Shown piece by piece: positions 35,648 through 45,744 of a stretch of 64,000 bases of DNA. A program made the translations under genes and the position numbers. The notes beneath the pieces were generated by a model. That model was not told where the DNA came from and did no database searches. It saw nothing but the letters and a program-made list of their open reading frames with translations. The DNA is from Paenibacillus glycinis (GTDB lineage Bacteria > Bacillota > Bacilli > Paenibacillales > Paenibacillaceae): the NCBI RefSeq assembly GCF_009909185.1, contig NZ_JAAAMV010000012.1, positions 242,999 to 306,998 of the forward strand, written 5' to 3'. Each line of letters begins with the position of its first letter. Within the stretch, counting starts at the first letter, position 1.

Positions 35648-36738
35648 TGCTTGCAGCAGCTGGTTCTGGAAAAACGTATTATATAGCGAATCATATAAAT
35701 CCTATTTCAAGAAATTTGGTCATTACATACACTAGACAGAATGTCGCTAACCTTAAAAGAGAGATAAAAAACACACATGGAGAACTACCTAAAAACACAC
35801 AAGTATTAACCTTCACCAGTTTTGTATATAGGTGGCTTTTGAAACCTTTCGAGCCGATCTTAACCATAGGAGATAGAACAGCTATAATAACTGTTGGAGT
35901 GGAAATAAATAAGGAACCCGAACCTCAAAGAGTTAATGGAAAGCCAAATTATAAATATCGTAAACAAGATGACTATAGACACTACCTAAACAATCAGAAA
36001 TATTACTCATCAAGAATCTCCAGTTTAGTTTTAGCTCAATCGAAGGAAATAAAAAAAGTAATAATTAAACGTTTATTTGAATTTTGTGATCAACTCTATT
36101 TTGATGAACTACAGGATTTTATGGGTAAAGATTTTGAATTACTATCAATGCTTATAAATGAAAAAAATGCAAAAGTCTTTGCTGTAGGGGACTTTCACCA
36201 ACACTCAGTGAGTAAGTCTAATTTTACAGCCAGTAAACCATTTACCAAAGGGAAACACTTTATATCAAAAGATGAATACAAATTACTTTTTAAAGGAACT
36301 CATATAGATGAAATGACTTTAATAAAAAGTAGACGTGTTCCAAGAGAGATATGTGAATTTATTAGTACTAAACTTGGTATCAAAATACAGTCATCAAGCA
36401 TAGTTAAAGGTCACTTCGAGTTGCTAGAGGAAAATTCAAGAATAACGGAGGTTATAGAAGATATCAACATAATAAAGTTATTCTTTAGAGATAGTCGTAA
36501 ATACAACTGCTTGCCAACTATAAATTGGGGCTATTCTAAAGGCGATACCTACAATAAAACCTGTATTATATTAACCAAGACATTCGAATCATTGTTTGAA
36601 GAAGATTTCTCTTGTGATCATTTAACACCTGCTCAAATAAATCCACTCTATGTAGCGATAACAAGAGTTACAAATGAACTTTACTTCATTAAAGAAAAAG
36701 ATTTTAAAAGACATAAAGAAAAATATGCGATTCTTTAA
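35629..36738 (+). CDS. UvrD-like SF1 helicase, GajB-like (short)
   Basis: 369 aa. Walker A AAAGSGKTYYI is at residues 9-19, Walker B YFDELQDF near 163, motif III FAVGDFHQ near 188, and motif VI PLYVAITRVTNELYF near the C-terminus. It keeps helicase motifs I, II, III and VI but is about 120 residues shorter than the GajB I know from Bacillus cereus, so part of the accessory domains is missing. Overlap with the OLD gene shows co-translation. Its role would be to sense or amplify DNA damage signals for the nuclease. Confidence 0.78.
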   Translation: MARSTIMLAAAGSGKTYYIANHINPISRNLVITYTRQNVANLKREIKNTHGELPKNTQVLTFTSFVYRWLLKPFEPILTIGDRTAIITVGVEINKEPEPQRVNGKPNYKYRKQDDYRHYLNNQKYYSSRISSLVLAQSKEIKKVIIKRLFEFCDQLYFDELQDFMGKDFELLSMLINEKNAKVFAVGDFHQHSVSKSNFTASKPFTKGKHFISKDEYKLLFKGTHIDEMTLIKSRRVPREICEFISTKLGIKIQSSSIVKGHFELLEENSRITEVIEDINIIKLFFRDSRKYNCLPTINWGYSKGDTYNKTCIILTKTFESLFEEDFSCDHLTPAQINPLYVAITRVTNELYFIKEKDFKRHKEKYAIL

Positions 36739-36784
36739 TTAGGGCCATCGAAAAGGATAAAACTTCTTATTCATTGCTATATAA

Positions 36785-36831
36785 GCGTCAACCAGCCCCC
36801 AACATATAATCATGATGAGGGCTGGTTGACG
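36785..36831 (+). terminator. Terminator after the Gabija-like pair
   Basis: A 13-bp stem CGTCAACCAGCCC with its complement at the end of the element, separated by about 20 nt. It lies about 50 bp after the helicase stop. A T-rich tract follows only weakly. Confidence 0.6.
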
Positions 36832-36979
36832 TTATTGTAGTTTTAATACTCATCAAGCTAGACCAACAATTACAATGTATGGGGCTTCAGGGGCAGTCGA
36901 AAAAAGCTACCGTAGCTCTTACCAGAGAGCTCAATGGGTTTCTCGGCTATTGAGTAATCCAAATAAACAAAGGGTCTCT

Positions 36980-38923
36980 TTACAATGTATCAGTTGCTGC
37001 CATTACTTCATTAAGTTTTTCTTGTATTTTAATCTGCGTGTTCAATGGAAGGTTTCTATAAGATCTTCGAAATGCAACAATGCTTTGAAATGTCGGATTA
37101 CGGTACCCTGATGCCTTTAATTGAGAAACGATACTAGGTATGTGCCTAATCAAATAATCTTCCTTCGTTTCAACATATTTCTCGAGCATTAATCTTGTAT
37201 TAGGCAAGAGTTCCTTTTTGGATAACCGATCACGAATCCTCCCTTGATCTAGCCGGTTCAATACATTCATAATAGAAAATCTCTTAATTTGTGTCGACGG
37301 ATTTTTTAAATACAAAAGCTCAGCTGCTGCTTGAACTTTTTCACTAAGCTCTTTATCAATAAGCTCCAAATCTAGTTTATTTGAAGGTGCCTTCTTATTG
37401 GGCAATATATCATTTAGCCACTCGTAATCATGTTTCATTAATATTGAATAGTGGCCTTTAAGTGCTTTATAAATTTGATGTCGAGTTAAATTGGGACTGA
37501 CTTTAAGAATATCCATCAATTTTTTTCGGGATTTAGTTATTAATTCTTCACTGTTAGCAATACTATTTGTTGCATCGATAATATCACCAATTACGTCCTT
37601 GAGATTTTCAATAGACTGCTTTTGTTTATAGTCTTGCCCTAGTAGCCTTACCAAGGCATTTCTTATCACCGCTTGATTTGAATGTGCTTTTTTTGCTATC
37701 TCTTTGTTGTTTAGACCCTGGAAGTAAAGCTCTAGGACTTCACGATTCCATAGCTCCCCTTTGTTTATTATTTTCACATAACCGTTGCTTCTTTCTTCCA
37801 GGTCCCAACCAACAGAAAACTTGATCTGGCAGGCCGAGCATGTAAACAGAACAAAATGTCTACCATTCTTTATCTCTGAAAATGTCTTCGTGAGAATCGG
37901 ACTACTACTCTGATGATTCTCACAGAGTCGATTCAAACATTTCCACGGTCTACAACCATATGGAAGTGGATTACTAATACAAATTTCACTTCTCTCAAGA
38001 AAATCTTTAACATTTGGAGAAAATAAACGCATGAGTAAAATATAAAGTATTATATTAGTTTGATTACTATTTGAATCTAGCATCTGTCTCCAACGTGTGT
38101 TTGATATAATAAAACTCTTCGAGACGCCGTATTTCAAACACATCTCCTCAGAATACTTTAACAAAAATTCGTAACTTAACCTCTTAGATAGTTGGCCTGA
38201 ATATGTATAGTACCCTTTCTCCCAACACGCTTCACGTAACTTTCTTATAATCATTTCTCGCTCAATATTCATAGAGTTATTCATAATAAATTGAATATCA
38301 TCATTTATCTCTTGATTAAAGATATTGCTCTCATGCTCATACAACTGTGAATTCAACTTATGTCCTCTTGAGCAACAAGGAGTGGTGAGTAGAGATTCCG
38401 CTACTTTTTTACTTAGACATTCCGAACATTCTGGACAATGAGATATTAGAGGCACCGCATGTGAGGGACACGTTTCAAATAACATCAATTGATGAGTACG
38501 ATGAGCGTATACCTCACCATACTGTTTATAATCACTTTCCAAACATATTGGACAATATCGAACAACTTCTGAAATAACTTTTAAAGCTAATTTCCCTGCA
38601 ATGTAACTTTTATCTAGTGTGACACCTGTAAGTATCTCCTTACTCACTTTTTGTGAGCGCGATTCACTTATGAATGGCTTAAACAGTGGAAGTAGTGTAT
38701 GTTTGTTAATTAATAGTTCTTCATTTAATCCTGACATTGGAGGCAACTTTTCTAGCAGATGCTTTATATTGTACGGGAAATACGTATTATGAGGGGATTT
38801 CACTCCTAGCAACTCTTGTTTGGAATTATGAATTTCAGTATTTATAGATCTAATATGATAACGGTGTATAATACTTCGAAAGTCTTCATCTGGGTATGGG
38901 GTTGGAAAAAAACTCAAGTACAT
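36980..38923 (-). CDS. TniQ/TnsD-family target-selection protein (copy 2, 647 aa)
   Basis: The N-terminus FFPTPYPDEDFRSIIHRYH is the TniQ start. A zinc-ribbon pattern follows: YCPICLESDYKQYG, HRTHQLMLFETCPSHAVPL and CPECSECL. The remaining 400 residues are helical and family-specific, as expected of a TnsD that reads a DNA site. It overlaps the upstream tniQ by 10 bp. With two TniQ proteins in one element, one is presumably the attTn7 (glmS) reader and the other recognises a different target; sequence alone does not say which. Confidence 0.85.
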   Translation of the reverse strand: MYLSFFPTPYPDEDFRSIIHRYHIRSINTEIHNSKQELLGVKSPHNTYFPYNIKHLLEKLPPMSGLNEELLINKHTLLPLFKPFISESRSQKVSKEILTGVTLDKSYIAGKLALKVISEVVRYCPICLESDYKQYGEVYAHRTHQLMLFETCPSHAVPLISHCPECSECLSKKVAESLLTTPCCSRGHKLNSQLYEHESNIFNQEINDDIQFIMNNSMNIEREMIIRKLREACWEKGYYTYSGQLSKRLSYEFLLKYSEEMCLKYGVSKSFIISNTRWRQMLDSNSNQTNIILYILLMRLFSPNVKDFLERSEICISNPLPYGCRPWKCLNRLCENHQSSSPILTKTFSEIKNGRHFVLFTCSACQIKFSVGWDLEERSNGYVKIINKGELWNREVLELYFQGLNNKEIAKKAHSNQAVIRNALVRLLGQDYKQKQSIENLKDVIGDIIDATNSIANSEELITKSRKKLMDILKVSPNLTRHQIYKALKGHYSILMKHDYEWLNDILPNKKAPSNKLDLELIDKELSEKVQAAAELLYLKNPSTQIKRFSIMNVLNRLDQGRIRDRLSKKELLPNTRLMLEKYVETKEDYLIRHIPSIVSQLKASGYRNPTFQSIVAFRRSYRNLPLNTQIKIQEKLNEVMAATDTL

Positions 38924-40326
38924 ATGAATGATCTCCTGTTTGTCTTTTCAAAATAGTAATGACATAAACTATTAAACTTTTCCTCAACAGATCTTCTAAG
39001 AGGCCTGTTTAACCCCGCGGCCTTAAGAAGACGCCATCCTTGAATTTTTGTTCCTTCACTTACAAGTTGTGCTGCCGCCCATTCAAGTCGCCGTATTTGG
39101 AACCCTTCTGTACTTTCAATTTCCCTAGCTAAAAATCGTTTCGTTTTAGGCAGTTTATTTAAGCACTTTTCTAACACGAATGGTACTTTGAATTTATCAA
39201 GACTATTCGAAACTAATGAGAGAGATATCCGCCTTGGCTTTGTTTCTTGTAATTTTATCTTTATAACAACTTGCTTTACCTCAGTAAGAGTCAACTCATC
39301 TCTTTTCCTCCAGTCTAGAATTTGATTAGGCGATCGCGAATTATTCTCGTGCTCAGTACTCCCTCCCTTTCTCGTTACTTCTTGATATTTATATTCATAC
39401 TGCTCGCCTACGTCTAATTTTGTTAATCCAAAAAAGTTGCCTACTAATATGTGCCGTATAGGATGAAACATTAAGTCCTGACCCCTAATCATCTTGTGCA
39501 ACCAAGATTCGAATAGTGCACCATCAACTTCACATTGCATATGTCTGAGGAATTCTGGGGGAAAGTGTGTATTAAAGTCTCGAATCAATTTCAAAAAGCG
39601 TATTCTACCCTGGGCTGTCAAATAGCCTTTTTCAATAAGATTCACTTTAGCAATCCTAGAGCAATCGGGAACCATATTTGTTGCAGAAAGTAACTCATAT
39701 GACCGAGCTGCAACCATTTCATATTGATATAAACATTCTGGATGCACGTGTATAGTTTGTGAATCCTCTCTCTCCAGCTCGATTAGAGGAGTGAATCCGA
39801 ATTTTTTCCCTCGAGTCACATAAGATATCTTGGATTCCATTAGAACCTTTTTATGAAGTTGACATACATACACTCCCGGAGCCTGATGAGATCGATGCCA
39901 ATATGGTTCATGAAATAATGAAAGGTCTTCTTCATAACAAATGCTGCAATACCTTAAGTAACCTGGCAATTTTATTGTACTTGCCGGTATTCCGAGTAGT
40001 ACGTGAACTTTCCCTTGAGGAGCCCCCTCACTCATTAAATCATATGCTTTGCTAGCTCTATTTTTAGATATAAACGAACTGTAATACGGATATAACGTAT
40101 GCTTCATGATGAGTTCTCGAACGCTGTAAACTGATCCTAGTCGCTCTGACAAATATTTTAGATGGCTCGGCAAATCTACCGTGGCACATGCAAGATGATT
40201 TCCAAACAAATCCCGGATGGTATGTTTCTGCGCAATATTACCGGAAAGTTGATGATATCTCGCTATTCCACTGTAGAGCAGCTCGTCGGGATATAAAGAA
40301 GGGAAATATGCTACCACTGAAATCAT
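38914..40326 (-). CDS. TniQ/TnsD-family target-selection protein (copy 1, 470 aa)
   Basis: Starts with AYFPSLYPDELLYSGIARYH, the TniQ signature, and has the Cys/His motif LRYCSICYEEDLSLFHEPYW followed by HRSHQAPGVYVCQLHKK. Its size is close to E. coli TnsD (508 aa). The ATG overlaps the tnsC stop by 4 bp. It should bind TnsC and a specific DNA site to direct insertion. Divergence from the 647-aa neighbour shows the two are not a recent duplication. Confidence 0.87.
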   Translation of the reverse strand: MISVVAYFPSLYPDELLYSGIARYHQLSGNIAQKHTIRDLFGNHLACATVDLPSHLKYLSERLGSVYSVRELIMKHTLYPYYSSFISKNRASKAYDLMSEGAPQGKVHVLLGIPASTIKLPGYLRYCSICYEEDLSLFHEPYWHRSHQAPGVYVCQLHKKVLMESKISYVTRGKKFGFTPLIELEREDSQTIHVHPECLYQYEMVAARSYELLSATNMVPDCSRIAKVNLIEKGYLTAQGRIRFLKLIRDFNTHFPPEFLRHMQCEVDGALFESWLHKMIRGQDLMFHPIRHILVGNFFGLTKLDVGEQYEYKYQEVTRKGGSTEHENNSRSPNQILDWRKRDELTLTEVKQVVIKIKLQETKPRRISLSLVSNSLDKFKVPFVLEKCLNKLPKTKRFLAREIESTEGFQIRRLEWAAAQLVSEGTKIQGWRLLKAAGLNRPLRRSVEEKFNSLCHYYFEKTNRRSFICT

Positions 40327-42140
40327 TCCTTTTCATGGTTTTTACTTTGTACTTCCCTTCTCCTCCTACTACTAATATCCTTAACAGTCAGCTTTGATAT
40401 ATCCTCATCGGAAGGAACCGTGCCAAGCCCGACCAAGTTATCATAGATCTCTTCACTCTTTACTTTGCTGCTTGTAACAGCACGTCTGAGATCATCTACT
40501 TCTAGAATGCTTGCTACCGCTTTACTAGTCGTGTTTTTCCTTGGTTTTTGTTGGTCGTTTAACCTTGTTTTACTTTCAGAAACTATTGGGTTCTGAATAT
40601 CTTCTGAGGCGTCACTCAACTCAATTTCATGAAGTATTAGTCTTCTCAGATGAACTAAATCACTTTCCGTCTCATTCCGCAGTAAAACACGTTTTGCTAA
40701 CTGCTCCGCATTCTCCGCAGGAACTCCAAAGTCAATTGCAGTCTTCACCAACTCCAAAAATCGTTCTTGGTCCACTTCAATTTTCTCATCCCGCATCAGT
40801 CTAGAACGTATTTCACCTTGAACATTCACCTTCTCTTCAGCAGTCCTAAGGTACTGGTCTAATACGTCCCACTTAGGGTATAAGTCATCCACCAAGATCT
40901 TTGCCGCAGGATCGTTTCGCTTAAGAACTTTGAGCAGAGGCTGTACCAACTGCATATGACGACGCGCAACCTCTTTAAGGACTCCGCCCGTAATCCGCTC
41001 TTTGTCTTCTCCGTACATAATGACTTCCCACTGGGCGAGCATATAAAGTTTTACCGCAATATCTACAATCCCCTGGGATAGTTCATACATTTCCTTTTTC
41101 AGTGCTTTAGTGCATTTTGTGGCAGTACATGTCCACTGGTATTTCCATAGCTCCTGAATAAAGAATTCCCATTCTTCACCTTCCGTTAACCGATCCATGA
41201 TCATATCGCCTTGACCAGTACTCCTCCTTGCCTGGCTAAACGAACCTGATAGTAACTTCATTGCCTTAAAAGTGCCGATAAGGATGACTGGTACGCCAAT
41301 TGTATTAATTAATTGTGTAAAGTAATTAAGCATTCTTTCGGCCCCGCCGCTTTTCATAAAGCTAAGATTTTGGATCTCATCGATCACGAGTACGCCAAGT
41401 CCATGAAGAGTTGCAACATGAGCCATTACAGGCAAGAGCATGTCAACAGAAGATCCTTTAGAAGCAAACTTCCGAAAATAATTCGTCTCCAATACAGAGT
41501 CGACAGCCTGCAGAAAGTTAATACATAATCCCTTCAGAGAACCGTCATGAGGGCAGTTGAGTTTAAGCCACACCAGTTGCTTTCTAATAAACGGTTGCCC
41601 TTGGTATGTGGAATGCTCGATTACCTGTGGGTAAAGCAGTAAAGAGCTTTCTATAGCTGTTGTTTTGCCTTGGCCACTAACACCGAGTATGGCAAATCCT
41701 GATGCAGTAGAACGAATACCGGCAAGATTAACTCCTTCATCGTTAACTCCGGACTCCAAGATGCTCTTAAATCCAATATGGAACTGTTTGACGGATTCTC
41801 TTGACAGAGGGTTCCTTGATTTGTAACCATGTCGCATCATTCTCGATAATCGTTGTTCCACCACTAGATGTGAAGGCAACGGCTGAACATAATCCGAAAT
41901 TTGTTGGATTAAGTGGAGTCTCGTTTGTTTTCCTAACTTACGTTGTTCTTCATTATGATCTGGGAATCTGGCTATTTGGGTTGCTACTTCTTCCTCCTCA
42001 AATATAGGTGGTAATGCTTCTATGAAGGGATTATTTTTGTACCCCGTTATTATTTGTTGCAAATATGCTGCCTCAATTTGACGGCCAATCAGGCTCGGGG
42101 TATAGTAATACATTGTTTCCAAATCACTCTTTCGTTCCAT
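40323..42140 (-). CDS. tnsC: TnsC-like AAA+ ATPase, transposition regulator
   Basis: 605 aa. Walker A is GVSGQGKTTAIE near residue 158 and Walker B is GVLVIDEIQNLSF near 250, in an AAA+ core typical of TnsC. The N-terminal region (YYYTPSLIGRQIEAAYL) and a long C-terminal tail fit regions that contact TnsB, TnsA and TniQ. It forms an ATP-dependent filament that links target selection to the transposase. It is located between tnsB and the tniQ pair, all on the minus strand with short spacing. Confidence 0.92.
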   Translation of the reverse strand: MERKSDLETMYYYTPSLIGRQIEAAYLQQIITGYKNNPFIEALPPIFEEEEVATQIARFPDHNEEQRKLGKQTRLHLIQQISDYVQPLPSHLVVEQRLSRMMRHGYKSRNPLSRESVKQFHIGFKSILESGVNDEGVNLAGIRSTASGFAILGVSGQGKTTAIESSLLLYPQVIEHSTYQGQPFIRKQLVWLKLNCPHDGSLKGLCINFLQAVDSVLETNYFRKFASKGSSVDMLLPVMAHVATLHGLGVLVIDEIQNLSFMKSGGAERMLNYFTQLINTIGVPVILIGTFKAMKLLSGSFSQARRSTGQGDMIMDRLTEGEEWEFFIQELWKYQWTCTATKCTKALKKEMYELSQGIVDIAVKLYMLAQWEVIMYGEDKERITGGVLKEVARRHMQLVQPLLKVLKRNDPAAKILVDDLYPKWDVLDQYLRTAEEKVNVQGEIRSRLMRDEKIEVDQERFLELVKTAIDFGVPAENAEQLAKRVLLRNETESDLVHLRRLILHEIELSDASEDIQNPIVSESKTRLNDQQKPRKNTTSKAVASILEVDDLRRAVTSSKVKSEEIYDNLVGLGTVPSDEDISKLTVKDISSRRRREVQSKNHEKE

Positions 42141-42183
42141 CTTAATCTTCCTTTCTTGAATTTCTTGAACTACAAAGCTATCC

Positions 42184-44340
42184 TTAACCCTTTTTCACTT
42201 TTGATAACATGTCTAGTTTCGATCTCGGCTTATATTTAATAACATTATCGAGATTAGGTTCTTCATCTCCAATTTCCCTAACATCATCATCAACTGGTTT
42301 ATCTAACTCATAACTCTGCTCTTTTCTTAACTTGTCCCGTTCATCCTTTTGATTCGCTCGGATATTTGCTTTTCGTTCCGTTTTGGTTAATGAGGCATCA
42401 CGTTGCTCTTCAACTCTCTCTTCTGCTTTCTGCTTAACTGCCTCGAGCCTCGCAGCTAAACTCACCTCCTGTTGCAGTATGGTGGATTCGTATCGATCTT
42501 TCGCAAGCCTTTCCTCGTATCGCTTCATTTTGACTTCCTCCAAACTGAGGTCTAAAAAGCGTGAAGACTTCTCGAGCAACCAGCATTTTATAAAGTCTCT
42601 TCCATTGTCTACTTTTACATAGACATGATTCATACATCTACGATCGTAAGCAATGACTGCTTTAATAGACTTACCTTGCACGAACCAACCTTGACTTTCT
42701 AACTCTTTACTTCCAAAATACATTCCTTCAAAGTAAATTCCTTGGGCGCTTGCAGTCACTTCCGTATCGGGCAAGACATTCAACCTCACGATATCGGGAT
42801 CTACCTCTTGCAAGAAATGATCATGTGCAATGCCCCAGTTCCACAACTCCCTCGCAATGGGCTTAACTTGATCTCGAGAGAGCGCCTTGTCCAACGGGTA
42901 GTGTTCCATATAATGAAAATTGTTACGATGTAGGATGACCTCGATTACCATTCTCGTGAAATCCTTTATAGTCAACTTGGCATCTAGAACGTAGTCTGGT
43001 CCTCCACGCTTTACATATTCTTTCTTTACAGCACCAGGTGTCCATGGCTGAAGAGTCAAATTCAACGTCCTGAATTGTTGTTCTACAATCCCCTTTAAGT
43101 CGGCTCGGTAAGGCGGTGCATTCTTTAATTTAATTCCAAGTGCCTTCCCTAACGAATCAGCATACTTACTCTCCATTTCCCCGCGGTCTGCGTAGAAATA
43201 TTGAGGCATATGATGGCACGGCCATTCACCTTTGAGAATGTCCAAATCAAACTGAGAACAATATTCGACCTTATCTACACTAGTGTTTTCTATAGCCATC
43301 ATAATGCCTTGCCAGGAAGGTCCCTCAAAACCGACATACATGCCTACAACCATATGCGTCCATACATCGACTACGATATACACTACAGGCCTACCAATGA
43401 TTTGATTAATATCGTCCATGCTAACTAAGTAAACATCTGCAACTGTAGCATCAATTTCAAAAATCTGCCCAGGTCCTGATGCTTTTCTTGTCTCCGATCC
43501 AAGTAGCGGACGTAAATCTCTATCAAAGGTCACTTGACCCTCTCGTGATACTAAACGTTTTCGTCGAGTGTATTTCGTTCGGATATAATAACGGAGTTGG
43601 GCAATACTCGGGACTTCGTGAGACTCTGGAATAACAGGTACTTCAACCCCATGTTCCATTTTCGTATCAATTCCATAGCGTTCCTTGAGCATTAAAATAT
43701 ATGTATATTTCACGGAATCTCTTCTATTAACTTTCAGGTACACCTTTGTCGTGAATTCATCAAATATCTTGCGTGTTTCCTCATTCACTATAACCCCATT
43801 TAACAGCGGATCCTCCGTTGCTAATCGGCGCTTTCGTCCCATCTTCATCCTAGGGTTTTTCTTCTTTGATGGGCCCCCGCAATTGCGAAACCTCGGTAGC
43901 AAAGCATTCTCCTTTTTCCCACCCATCCAGTAATAACGAAGATACTTATAAATCAACTTCTTTCCTTTGTTTTTCCGTGTGCAAACATCTTTTATAATTT
44001 GATATCTTTCCGATTTGTCATAAATATTCGGTTCTAAATCTACAATATCGCTAATCGCTAACCATGCATTGTCCCTTATTTCCTTCTCTTTTTCGCTTAA
44101 CTTGTCATCTGTAACCATAAACTTCGCATAAGGGTCATATGGCAGTTTTAAAAGTCGCCCTTCAGCAACATCAGTCTCTAGTTCAGAAAGCATTTTTTCT
44201 TGAGGAAGTGCACTCTTATCAATAATCGAAATCGTTATTGCACAATTCTGAGCGCGATCAATCCAAAGAATTCGCTCCGATTCTAAACGCCCACTTTCAT
44301 CACTATTTCTTTTTAAAACATTGTTAACGAAAAGACTCAT
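42184..44340 (-). CDS. tnsB: TnsB-like DDE transposase
   Basis: 718 aa. The retroviral-integrase-type catalytic core has FEIDATVADVYLV (first Asp), YFYADRGEMESKY (second Asp) and DLKGIVEQQFR (Glu). The N-terminal half carries DNA-binding helix-turn-helix domains for the terminal repeats, and the charged C-terminal tail (about residues 620-718) is where Tn7 TnsB contacts TnsC. It cuts and joins the 3' ends. Its start overlaps the tnsA stop by 4 bp. Confidence 0.95.
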   Translation of the reverse strand: MSLFVNNVLKRNSDESGRLESERILWIDRAQNCAITISIIDKSALPQEKMLSELETDVAEGRLLKLPYDPYAKFMVTDDKLSEKEKEIRDNAWLAISDIVDLEPNIYDKSERYQIIKDVCTRKNKGKKLIYKYLRYYWMGGKKENALLPRFRNCGGPSKKKNPRMKMGRKRRLATEDPLLNGVIVNEETRKIFDEFTTKVYLKVNRRDSVKYTYILMLKERYGIDTKMEHGVEVPVIPESHEVPSIAQLRYYIRTKYTRRKRLVSREGQVTFDRDLRPLLGSETRKASGPGQIFEIDATVADVYLVSMDDINQIIGRPVVYIVVDVWTHMVVGMYVGFEGPSWQGIMMAIENTSVDKVEYCSQFDLDILKGEWPCHHMPQYFYADRGEMESKYADSLGKALGIKLKNAPPYRADLKGIVEQQFRTLNLTLQPWTPGAVKKEYVKRGGPDYVLDAKLTIKDFTRMVIEVILHRNNFHYMEHYPLDKALSRDQVKPIARELWNWGIAHDHFLQEVDPDIVRLNVLPDTEVTASAQGIYFEGMYFGSKELESQGWFVQGKSIKAVIAYDRRCMNHVYVKVDNGRDFIKCWLLEKSSRFLDLSLEEVKMKRYEERLAKDRYESTILQQEVSLAARLEAVKQKAEERVEEQRDASLTKTERKANIRANQKDERDKLRKEQSYELDKPVDDDVREIGDEEPNLDNVIKYKPRSKLDMLSKVKKG

Positions 44341-45173
44341 AGCTCTCCTCCAGTACGTGGATATTTATTTTCATGGATATGTAGCGGCTTTAGAGTAGGC
44401 ATTATTCGCTGACACATATCGACTACCCAGTAACGGTTCGCAATCAAATGTTTAACAATCTGTATGCATGTTCCTTTTGGCAATGCGAATTGCTGGTCTT
44501 TTGCTAAAGTAACTTTGGCTAATGGAAGGTCACTCTGAGTAATTGCAGCATATAAATCTGGTTGGAGTTGATCTACAAGTGCTTTAGTTATACTAGAGTT
44601 GTTGTAAATCGATTTAGTTGAATGCAGCCATTCTACATTTTTAACCAAGTCATAATTTATCTGCTTTTCTGTAATTAATGCCCACTCAATACCATCATCC
44701 TTAAAGAATTCTTTTTCGATCTGTAGTTTCTCAAGAGTTCGTTTGTTCAATTGGTTCATCGGTTTGATTGAATGAGCAACAAACTTTGTTACATCATCAT
44801 TTCTTAAGGTGAGCAGCATATCTGTAGTCATCACAATGGGGTGTTTAGTTTTCGGATCTACTGGGTGCCGGATACCCAACTTCTGTGCAATGTACAATGT
44901 CTTTTCTAGCGGTAACAAAGGATACTGTTCACGAATGTCGATTACATCTTCAGACCAATCCATTTGAAAATGATGAGCCAATTCAAAATGTTCTGATAGG
45001 TAGTGATGCAGCCTTCCGCTTTTCCATCCCAATATTCTTGTCACAACTCCGATGGAAGGAACATCATGAATTGTTAACCAAGGTCTATATTGTGAGTAAT
45101 GTCCAGTTCCCCTTCCCTCTTTTATTCTCCGCGCAATTGATGAGGCAGTCGTTCTTGTTCTTTTCTTTGCCAT
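44337..45173 (-). CDS. tnsA: TnsA-like endonuclease
   Basis: 278 aa. The restriction-enzyme-like core shows EQYPLLPLEKT, HPIVMTTDMLLTL and VAHSIKPMNQL, corresponding to the Glu/Asp/Lys nuclease site of TnsA, followed by a winged-helix C-terminal part that binds TnsC. It cuts the 5' ends, allowing cut-and-paste rather than replicative transposition. I start it at 45173, where GGAGG is 7 nt upstream; the frame extends 27 codons further without a ribosome site. First gene of the tns operon. Confidence 0.93.
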   Translation of the reverse strand: MAKKRTRTTASSIARRIKEGRGTGHYSQYRPWLTIHDVPSIGVVTRILGWKSGRLHHYLSEHFELAHHFQMDWSEDVIDIREQYPLLPLEKTLYIAQKLGIRHPVDPKTKHPIVMTTDMLLTLRNDDVTKFVAHSIKPMNQLNKRTLEKLQIEKEFFKDDGIEWALITEKQINYDLVKNVEWLHSTKSIYNNSSITKALVDQLQPDLYAAITQSDLPLAKVTLAKDQQFALPKGTCIQIVKHLIANRYWVVDMCQRIMPTLKPLHIHENKYPRTGGEL

Positions 45174-45194
45174 CCAATTACCTCCAGTATTTTT

Positions 45195-45302
45195 AACGAA
45201 ATCCGATATTTTTAATACCAATAACACATTATTATAACGAAATTCGTTTGTCAATACAGATGTCAGTGATCATCACTTGCTCTAAATAACGAAATCCGTT
45301 AT
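45195..45302. promoter_or_regulatory. Three Xre-type operators between tnsA and a divergent Xre gene
   Basis: Three related palindromic sites: AACGAAATCCGATA (45195-45208, imperfect), AACGAA-A-TTCGTT (45236-45248, perfect) and ATAACG-AAATC-CGTTAT (45286-45302, perfect). They lie between divergent tnsA and the Xre gene at 45331, as expected for a repressor that controls itself and transposition. Confidence 0.7.
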
Positions 45303-45330
45303 TTTATTAGTAGATCAAGGAGGAAACATA

Positions 45331-45699
45331 ATGGATGCAAAGGATAAATTCCGTCATCGATTACGTCAACGGAGGAAAGAGTTTAATTTAACGCAAGCAG
45401 AATTGGCGGAATCGGCAGGGCTATCTGCCCAAATGATCTCCAACTGGGAAAGAGGATACACACAACCTAACAAAGATGAAATCATGATTCTCGTTTGGCA
45501 ACTAGGTCTTGGGGCAGATTACCTTCTTGGGGTAACTGATAAAGCGTATGATTTGAATAGAGCTAATATCGATTTAATTGAATTGCTTAATTCTGAGCAT
45601 CGTATCTTTTTCCGTAGCCATGCTTTATCTGTTCAACAGAAGCAATTCATTTCTGATTTATTGACACTTACTTTAAATCAATTAACTGAAGATAGGTAA
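45331..45699 (+). CDS. Xre-family regulator divergent from the tns operon
   Basis: 122 aa. The N-terminal helix-turn-helix reads FNLTQAELAESAGLSAQMIS followed by NWERGYTQP, then a helical C-terminal oligomerisation region. AAGGAGG precedes the ATG. Three palindromic sites lie in the promoter region shared with tnsA, so it probably represses both itself and the tnsABC-tniQ operon. Seen: position and operators. Inferred: repression. Confidence 0.85.
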   Translation: MDAKDKFRHRLRQRRKEFNLTQAELAESAGLSAQMISNWERGYTQPNKDEIMILVWQLGLGADYLLGVTDKAYDLNRANIDLIELLNSEHRIFFRSHALSVQQKQFISDLLTLTLNQLTEDR

Positions 45700-45744
45700 C
45701 AAAATGCAGCACAAAGCCAAGGTAATTTCTTCGACAATGTAAAA

